Source of the DNA: Acinetobacter tianfuensis
GTDB lineage: Bacteria > Pseudomonadota > Gammaproteobacteria > Pseudomonadales > Moraxellaceae
NCBI RefSeq assembly: GCF_003611465.1
Contig: NZ_RAXV01000027.1
Location: forward strand, 1-54,834
DNA length: 54,834 nt
Direction: 5' to 3'
Position numbers and translations under genes: made by a program. Of this stretch, positions 49,251 through 54,834 are shown in pieces; the first letter of the stretch is position 1; each line of letters starts with the position of its first letter. The notes under the pieces are model-generated. The model ran no database searches, had not been told where the DNA came from, and was given only the letters and a program-made list of their open reading frames with translations.

Positions 49251-51026
49251 ATGCCTACGTTATCTTGGCTTGGTAAAAAGAAAATTGTGAATCATCATCT
49301 TGATGTTCCTTTTCATGTGCTTGATAAAAAATATAATTTTGAGTCTAAGGTTAAAAATACAAATAATTCAGCCGATAACAAAATTATTCATGGCGATAAT
49401 TTAGCGGTTTTGAAAAGTTTACTTCCTGAATTTGAAGGAAAAGTAGATTGTATCTATATTGACCCTCCTTACAATACGGGTAATGAAAAATGGGTCTATA
49501 ATGACAATGTAAATGATCCAAGAATTAAAAAATGGCTAAACACAGTTGTTGGAAAAGAAGGAGATGATCTAAGTCGTCATGATAAATGGCTATGTATGAT
49601 GTATCCACGGTTAAAACTTTTAAAAAAATTACTTGCAAAAGATGGAGTGATTTTTATTAGTATTGATGATAATGAGTTATTAAATTTAAAATTTATTTGC
49701 GATGAAATTTTTGGTGCTAAAAACTTTATTGCTAATCTCATTTGGAATACAGAAGGAAATACAGATAATCAATTTGAGATAAAAGTGAACCATGAATACG
49801 TTTTAATGTATGTGGCAGATTCTAATTATAAGAGTGATGCAATAGGAAATGTGATTGATCCCAATACCCGAGAGGATAGTAATTTGTGGAAAGGATTTGC
49901 CGACAATAACATTAATAAAAATAACCCTGCAAATCCACCTGCAATTTTTTTGATTCCAAAGGGATTTCCTGCCGTTGTTGATACATTGGAATACAAAGCA
50001 AAAAAATTAGATGCCACATTTTTTGAAATTACGAGCTTTGAAAAGAAAATTTCAGACTCAGTGAAAATAAAATATGATATTGAAAAATCTTCTGGTCTGC
50101 CTGTAAAAATAGATGATCTAATAATAAAAGATGGGAAGGTTGTAAAAGATTGTAGAGTATATGGCGGATTTGCAAATAGAAAAAAACTTGATCTATTTGT
50201 GAAAAATGATTTTAAACCAATCATGGATGATTCGGGGGAGCTCATAGAGTTTTATATAAATGCCAATTCAGCTATTAGGTATAGAAAAATAGTTGAACAA
50301 CCAAGCAATATTTTATCTGTTTTAAGAGGATTTGGAACGACAGAAAGAATGAGAGGAGAGCTTAAAAGAATGGGCTTAGAATTTACATATCCTAAACCTA
50401 TAGAGTTTATTAGTTATCTTCTTCAAATTGCTACTCAGCATAAAAAAAATGCATTAATTTTGGATAGTTTTGCTGGTAGTGCGACTACTGCTCATGCTGT
50501 TTTAAAGTTAAATAATGAGGATAGTGGTAACCGACGTTTTATCCTTAGTGAAATGATGGACTATGCAGAAACTATCACTGCTGAACGTGTACGTCGAGTG
50601 ATGAACGGTTATGGTGAGGGCAAAACGAAAATTGATGGCTTGGGCGGTTCATTTGAATTTTTTGAGCTTGGCGAACCATTATTTTTAGAAAATGAGTTAT
50701 TAAATGAGTCTATAGGTATTGAGCGTATTCGGCAGTATGTGTCATACAGTGAAAGAATTCCTTTAGAGCAACAACTTCCAATTGAAAATAATATTTCTCC
50801 ATCAGCATTGGGAGTAAATGAACAAACTTTATGGTTATTTAACTATGATGAAAATGCGGTAACGAGTTTGGATTTGGGCTTTCTAGGTAGTTTAAATTTA
50901 CGGGAACTTAAGCAACGCCCAAGCCAATATGTAATTTACGCAGATAAATGCGTATTAGAAACTAAATTTATGCAAGATCATGGTATTACGTTTAAACGTA
51001 TTCCACGTGACATTTTACGCTTCTAA
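49251..51026 (+). CDS. mod: Type III restriction-modification system methyltransferase (Mod)
   Basis: A 591-aa beta-class N6-adenine methyltransferase that also gives the system its sequence recognition. The catalytic motif IV DPPY is at residues 71-74 within DPPYNTGN; the central part (about 190-380) is the variable target recognition domain; the SAM-binding motif I, DSFAGSAT, is at 405-412, so the order IV-TRD-I marks the beta class. The N-terminus (PTLSWLGK, then VNHH) is typical of Mod. It is followed by res after 22 bases. No simple sequence repeats are seen, so phase-variable switching is not suggested. Confidence 0.93.
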   Translation: MPTLSWLGKKKIVNHHLDVPFHVLDKKYNFESKVKNTNNSADNKIIHGDNLAVLKSLLPEFEGKVDCIYIDPPYNTGNEKWVYNDNVNDPRIKKWLNTVVGKEGDDLSRHDKWLCMMYPRLKLLKKLLAKDGVIFISIDDNELLNLKFICDEIFGAKNFIANLIWNTEGNTDNQFEIKVNHEYVLMYVADSNYKSDAIGNVIDPNTREDSNLWKGFADNNINKNNPANPPAIFLIPKGFPAVVDTLEYKAKKLDATFFEITSFEKKISDSVKIKYDIEKSSGLPVKIDDLIIKDGKVVKDCRVYGGFANRKKLDLFVKNDFKPIMDDSGELIEFYINANSAIRYRKIVEQPSNILSVLRGFGTTERMRGELKRMGLEFTYPKPIEFISYLLQIATQHKKNALILDSFAGSATTAHAVLKLNNEDSGNRRFILSEMMDYAETITAERVRRVMNGYGEGKTKIDGLGGSFEFFELGEPLFLENELLNESIGIERIRQYVSYSERIPLEQQLPIENNISPSALGVNEQTLWLFNYDENAVTSLDLGFLGSLNLRELKQRPSQYVIYADKCVLETKFMQDHGITFKRIPRDILRF

Positions 51027-51048
51027 TCGTTGATAAAGGAAATATGTT

Positions 51049-53736
51049 GTGAATTTAAATAGTTATCAACGAAAAGTTATTCAAGACCTAGAAAACTATC
51101 TAGATCACCTTAAACAAAATAATGGCAATATGATTACTGCTTTTAGTAGTTATTGGCGTGAATCGGGCATCACAGGCGTAACATATACCAACCATATTGC
51201 CAAATGTCCGCATGTTTGTTTTAAAGTACCTACAGCGGGCGGGAAAACATTTATTGCCGTAAATGCAATCGCACCTCTTTTTGATTTTATGCAAAGCTAT
51301 ATCAGCGACAAATCAAAATTAGTACTGTGGTTAGTACCTTCTCTATCCATCTTGCAACAAACAGCAAAAGCATTAAAAGACCCAAGCCACCCATACCACT
51401 TACATCTCAAAAGTCTATTCAATGGACGAATCAATGTATTTGAGCGTGATGAGGTTATTTCAGGTGCGGGATTTAACCGAGATAGCGTACAAGACTCATT
51501 AAATATTATTGTAATGAGCTTTGATGCTCTAAAATCAACGAATAAAGATAATCGTCGTGCCTTTAAAGAAAATGGTGCATTAGCTAGTTTTACTGAGTTT
51601 CAAGATACCGCAGAAGATTTAAACGAGTTTGATAGTACATCTTTGATCAATACATTACGGCGTATGCGTCCTGTTGTGATTGTCGATGAAAGCCATAATG
51701 CGAATACCAAACTTTCAACAGATATGCTGAATAATTTAAATCCAAGTTTTGTTTTGGATTTAACCGCTACACCTAAAGAAAATAGCAATGTTATTAGCTA
51801 TGTAAACGCTACAGCTTTGGTTAAAGAAGACATGGTGAAGCTCCCTGTTATTGTTTATAACAAGGAGGATGAACAATCTGTTTTTGTAGAAGCTAAAGTT
51901 TTGCGTGAACGCTTAGAACAAAGAGCAATTCAACAGCATAAAAATGGTGGTGACTATGTACGCCCAATTGTATTGCTACAGGCGGAATCTAAAACCAATG
52001 ATGATTCGACAGATTACGAGAAAGTACGTCAAACATTGATTGATTTGGGCATTCCAAAAGAACAAATTAAAATCAAGACAGCAAATATAGATGAACTAAA
52101 AGGCATTGATTTACTGAGAGATGATTGTGAAGTTCGGTACATTATTACGATCAATGCTTTAAAAGAAGGATGGGATTGCTCATTTGCGTATATTCTTGCG
52201 ACCTTTGCAAATAGGAGTTCAGAAACAGACGTAACTCAATTACTAGGGCGAGTATTGCGTAAACCTTTTGCACGTAAGCAAAAAGAAATTCCCTTAGAGT
52301 GTAGTTATGTTATTACAGCCTCGAAAAAATTTAATGCTACATTGGAACAGCTATCAAGCAATCTAGAGATGATTGGTTTTGGGCGTAAAGATATTAAAGC
52401 GCCTGCTGATGAAGTTGGAGTAGTTGATAATGGAGGTCAAGGTGGCAATTCTACATTTGAATTAGCACCTCAAGAAAATATAGGTACGATTACCCCTGTA
52501 AATAACAGTGAATCTAATAATGGCAATATCCAGCCAAATGAAAATAAGGTTAATACGACGACTACCACGGAGAATAATGATGGTTTAAATCAAATCGCTG
52601 ATGTCGTAACGACTTATCAAAATGAAGCTCAACAACAAGATTTAGAAGATATAAATCGCCAAGAAGTTGAACAGCAAGACGGCGTAAAAAATGGAAAAAT
52701 AAAAATGAATGATTACAAAATGAAGGATGAGTTTAAGAAAGAAGCATTAAATCTACAACTTCCTCAATTTGTGATCAAAGTTCAAAATAATGGATTCTTT
52801 GAGAGTGATGAAGATCACAATGAACTCTTAAAAAGAGCCTTTTTATTGAAGGATTTTAAATTAGCGAATCAAGACTCTAATATCCGTATTGATAATATTG
52901 AAAATGATATTTGGCAATTAAATGTTGATGAGGCGGAAAATGGTAATGACAGTACTTTAGTTGTTAGTCGCTTAAAGCAAAAAGACATTCAAGATTTAAT
53001 TCAACAAGTCGCTCAAATGACTGATACTAGCCAAATCAGCCAAATAGAAAGCTCTATTTTTAATAGTTTCTCTAAAAAAGCCTTCTATCCTGTTGATGAT
53101 GCTGATTTAAGAATGTATATCAGAAAGATAGCAACAAGTTGGACAAGAGAACAGCGTATTTCTTCGATTAAAAACTTACCTAAAGTTGCCTCTCTATTCA
53201 AAGAAAAAATTGATAGTTTGATGAATAACTTTGCTTCGGAACAATTTAAATTTTTCGTGAATAGCTCCCAAGTTAAAGCTCAACCATCATTTAAATTATC
53301 ATCTAAACTTTCAAATCCTTCTGTTTTACCGCTGACGTATGAGTTTCAGCTTTATGAGAAAGAAGCAGATGCCAATAGTCTTGAAAAAAGCTTTATTACC
53401 GAATTAGTAGGGTTAGACAATATTTATTGGTGGCATCGTAATTTAAATAGAGGAAAAGGCTTTGCAATAAATGGTTATTTAAATAATCATTACCCTGACT
53501 TTATTATTATGACGAAGAACAAACATATCATCTTATTGGAAACAAAAGGAAATATGCTAGATGGTTCAGATTCAAAATATAAGCTTCATTTAGGAAATAC
53601 ATGGGCAAATCTTGCAAACTCAATGAATCCTTCATCTAATTATCGCTTTAAGTATTTTATGGTATTTGAAAAAGAGACTGATTTAGATAATGCCTATACC
53701 TTTAATCAGATATTGACGGTAATTAGAAATCTTTAA
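51049..53736 (+). CDS. res: Type III restriction endonuclease subunit (Res)
   Basis: An 895-aa SF2 helicase-nuclease that with Mod cleaves unmodified DNA after ATP-driven movement. Walker A-type motif I is PTAGGKT (61-67), motif II DESH (213-216), and motif VI QLLGRVLRKPF at about 400. A low-complexity Asn/Gln/Thr-rich stretch (about 465-530) separates the helicase from the C-terminal half. The PD-x-x-K nuclease core is seen as PD at 816-817 and E-x-K at 831-833. Start is GTG 51049 with AAAGGA 8 bases upstream. Length is normal, and all key residues are present. Confidence 0.93.
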   Translation: MNLNSYQRKVIQDLENYLDHLKQNNGNMITAFSSYWRESGITGVTYTNHIAKCPHVCFKVPTAGGKTFIAVNAIAPLFDFMQSYISDKSKLVLWLVPSLSILQQTAKALKDPSHPYHLHLKSLFNGRINVFERDEVISGAGFNRDSVQDSLNIIVMSFDALKSTNKDNRRAFKENGALASFTEFQDTAEDLNEFDSTSLINTLRRMRPVVIVDESHNANTKLSTDMLNNLNPSFVLDLTATPKENSNVISYVNATALVKEDMVKLPVIVYNKEDEQSVFVEAKVLRERLEQRAIQQHKNGGDYVRPIVLLQAESKTNDDSTDYEKVRQTLIDLGIPKEQIKIKTANIDELKGIDLLRDDCEVRYIITINALKEGWDCSFAYILATFANRSSETDVTQLLGRVLRKPFARKQKEIPLECSYVITASKKFNATLEQLSSNLEMIGFGRKDIKAPADEVGVVDNGGQGGNSTFELAPQENIGTITPVNNSESNNGNIQPNENKVNTTTTTENNDGLNQIADVVTTYQNEAQQQDLEDINRQEVEQQDGVKNGKIKMNDYKMKDEFKKEALNLQLPQFVIKVQNNGFFESDEDHNELLKRAFLLKDFKLANQDSNIRIDNIENDIWQLNVDEAENGNDSTLVVSRLKQKDIQDLIQQVAQMTDTSQISQIESSIFNSFSKKAFYPVDDADLRMYIRKIATSWTREQRISSIKNLPKVASLFKEKIDSLMNNFASEQFKFFVNSSQVKAQPSFKLSSKLSNPSVLPLTYEFQLYEKEADANSLEKSFITELVGLDNIYWWHRNLNRGKGFAINGYLNNHYPDFIIMTKNKHIILLETKGNMLDGSDSKYKLHLGNTWANLANSMNPSSNYRFKYFMVFEKETDLDNAYTFNQILTVIRNL

Positions 53737-53802
53737 ACAAGTAGGCTTGAAGGATAGTTGGACTAAACATTGATAATGGTCAGATTAGATAAAACTATTT
53801 GT

Positions 53803-53826
53803 TTTGTATCACTATATGTATCACAT
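53803..53826. promoter_or_regulatory. Putative right integrase arm-type binding sites
   Basis: TTTGTATCA (53803-53811) and TGTATCACAT (53817-53826) match the elements at 44644-44662, the second identically over ten bases. They lie about 60 bases inside the right boundary, as expected for arm sites. Confidence 0.62.
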
Positions 53827-53886
53827 GATTTTATTTAAATTAAAAAACTCATATAAAACATGTGATTGTGTGTTTAGTTCAATTGA

Positions 53887-53907
53887 CGCCATCACCATAT
53901 TCCTAAC
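53887..53907. repeat. Degraded attR-like copy of the ssrA 3' end
   Basis: CGCCATC, ACCA, four bases, then CCTAAC aligns with the ssrA end and downstream sequence at 44514-44537, with a two-base gap and a few changes. Upstream acceptor-stem sequence is lost. Confidence 0.6.
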
Positions 53908-53940
53908 AAAACATACCCAAATATGTTTTTAAATAGTAGA

Positions 53941-53984
53941 TGAAAGGCTTGAATCTAAAGGGTTCAAGCCTTTTTTCTTGCCTA
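53941..53984 (+). terminator. Second ssrA-type terminator (right copy)
   Basis: AGGCTTGAA / TTCAAGCCT stem with the same 9-base loop region and T-run plus CTTGCCTA tail as the copy at 44569-44613. An A-T pair in the left stem is a G-C pair here, changed on both arms, so pairing is kept. Confidence 0.9.
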
Positions 53985-53988
53985 TCTA

Positions 53989-54781
53989 GGCAGTGCGGGT
54001 CGCAATAAAACACTTGGACAGTCCAACTTTGCAGAATTAAAGATTGATTTGCCTAGTTTAGAAGAACAAAACAAAATCGCTTCTTTTCTTTCGCAAGTGG
54101 ATGAAAAGATTAGCCAACTTAGCCAAAAAAGCAGCCTTTTAAGCCAATATAAACAAGGCATGATGCAAAAGCTGTTCAGTCAGCAGATTCGATTTAAAGT
54201 GGATGATGGCAGTGAGTTGGGGGTGTGGGAGGAAACGACTTTAGGTCAAACAGGTAAGTTTATTGGTGGGGTACTCCATCAAAAGAAAATAGTGAGTTTT
54301 GGGAAGGTACTATTCCTTGGATTTCAAGTTCTGATTTAATAGATCAACGTATATTCAAAATCAATATCACAAGATTTATTTTAGAAAATGCTTTGAATCA
54401 ATCCGCAACAAAATTAGTTCCTGCCAATAGTATGCTCATTGTTTCTCGTGTGGGTGTTGGTAAAGTTGCAATGGCACCACATGAAATTTGTACTAGCCAA
54501 GATTTTACAAGTTTAGCTTTAACAGATGGAAACTCAATATTTTTGCGTATCTAATTAAGTCTTTAATACCGTATTTATTAGAAATGAACCAAGGTACTTC
54601 TATTAAAGGTTTTGTAAAAGAAGATTTATCAAACTTGGAAATACAAGTCCCTTGCCTAGCAGAACAAACCAAAATCGCTAATTTCTTATCTGTGATTGAT
54701 CAAAAAATTGAAGTGGCGGTACAGCAAATTGAACAAGCGAAACAGTGGAAGAAAGGCTTGTTGCAGCAGATGTTTGTTTAA
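53989..54781 (+). pseudogene. hsdS: Decayed type I restriction specificity subunit (hsdS remnant)
   Basis: The frame begins right at the end of the terminator copy with GRNKTLGQSNFAELKIDLPSLEEQNKI, the central conserved region of an HsdS, followed by the coiled-coil helix (SQVDEKISQLSQKSSLL) and the start of the second recognition domain (LGQTGKFIGG). A one-base loss in the G-run at 54268-54271 shifts the frame; the next part reads GTPSKENSEFWEG to NSIF. A second loss in the T-run at 54540-54544 shifts it again. The last part ends LAEQTKIANFLSVIDQKIEV. The first recognition domain is missing. Non-functional unless the two shifts are sequencing errors, and even then it is a half gene. Confidence 0.85.
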
Positions 54782-54834
54782 TTTTTTTCCTTGAAAGAGT
54801 AAGAATAATATCTGTTACGGTAAGGCGAATGAAA

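Larger units (their letters stand above)
44514..53907. mobile_element. ssrA-integrated genomic island with type III restriction cargo
   Basis: The left boundary lies in the ssrA 3' end (44514-44537: CGCCATC, then ACCA and CCTAAC). A degraded copy occurs at 53887-53907 (CGCCATC, ACCA, 4 bases, CCTAAC) followed at similar spacing by a second ssrA-type terminator. Between them lie a tyrosine integrase facing away from ssrA, AlpA-like and small genes, a possible replication initiator, and mod-res. The stretch is visibly more AT-rich than the core genome. About 9.4 kb. There are no capsid, portal, tail or conjugation genes, so it is a satellite-like or non-conjugative island. Exact crossover points are uncertain because the right copy is degenerate. 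Confidence 0.82.

Noticed and set aside
49251..51026. Phase-variable mod gene
   Set aside because: No tandem short repeat tract was seen in the coding region or leader, and the frame is intact from start to stop.
54049..54339. An intact small protein of 96 aa
   Set aside because: Its sequence is the central part of an HsdS and continues in another frame after a one-base slip, so it is a pseudogene fragment.

Overview
The window looks like a chromosomal segment of an Acinetobacter species (Gammaproteobacteria, Moraxellaceae). The evidence is the gene set and gene order (minCDE, dut-algC-argB, RnfH/BamE/Fur next to pilTU, sbcDC, emrAB, glpK beside ssrA), small proteins I know mainly from Acinetobacter or pseudomonads (a PA4642-type protein, an ABZJ_00895-type membrane protein), and the moderate GC content. 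The species cannot be fixed from reading alone.

Positions 1-44,100 are ordinary core genome. They hold a predicted diiron hydrolase, rimI, the N-degron transferases aat-bpt, trxB, ftsK, an AEC transporter, minCDE, a PlsC-like acyltransferase, an OmpA-like lipoprotein, a Rep/UvrD helicase, dut, algC-argB, an OlsB-like acyltransferase, a class II amidotransferase, a bacteriohemerythrin, an NSS-like transporter with rnfH, bamE, fur, the twitching motors pilT-pilU, a YggS-type PLP protein, sbcD-sbcC, thiO, hemB, thioesterases, the efflux pair emrA-emrB and glpK. Most convergent gene ends are separated by clear hairpin-plus-T-run terminators. Non-coding points of note are a three-unit palindromic tandem repeat downstream of minE, a structured minus-strand leader or small-RNA candidate at 34,934-35,125, twin hairpins before emrA, and a 674-bp AT-rich gap before algC.

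At 44,169-44,527 lies a complete tmRNA gene (ssrA; encoded tag ANDESYALAA). Its 3' end is the attachment site of an AT-rich integrated island of about 9.4 kb, roughly 44,528-53,900. The island reads outward from ssrA: a P4-type tyrosine integrase; a 265-aa protein of unknown function overlapping it; a palindrome; an AlpA-like regulator; two small proteins; a terminator; a 385-aa protein that weakly resembles rolling-circle/filamentous-phage initiators; a cluster of nested inverted repeats that could be an origin; and a type III restriction-modification pair (mod, res). Both ends carry TGTATCA-type repeats that look like integrase arm sites. The right end carries a degraded copy of the ssrA 3' end plus a second copy of the ssrA terminator whose stem differs by a compensatory base-pair change.

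Directly beyond that second terminator is a decayed type I specificity gene (hsdS) that lacks its 5' half and has two single-base frameshifts in homopolymers. This suggests that the ssrA flank is a repeatedly used landing site for defence genes. The island's architecture (integrase, AlpA, possible self-replication module, restriction cargo, no structural phage genes) fits a satellite-like or self-replicating defence island. It is the most interesting part of the window.
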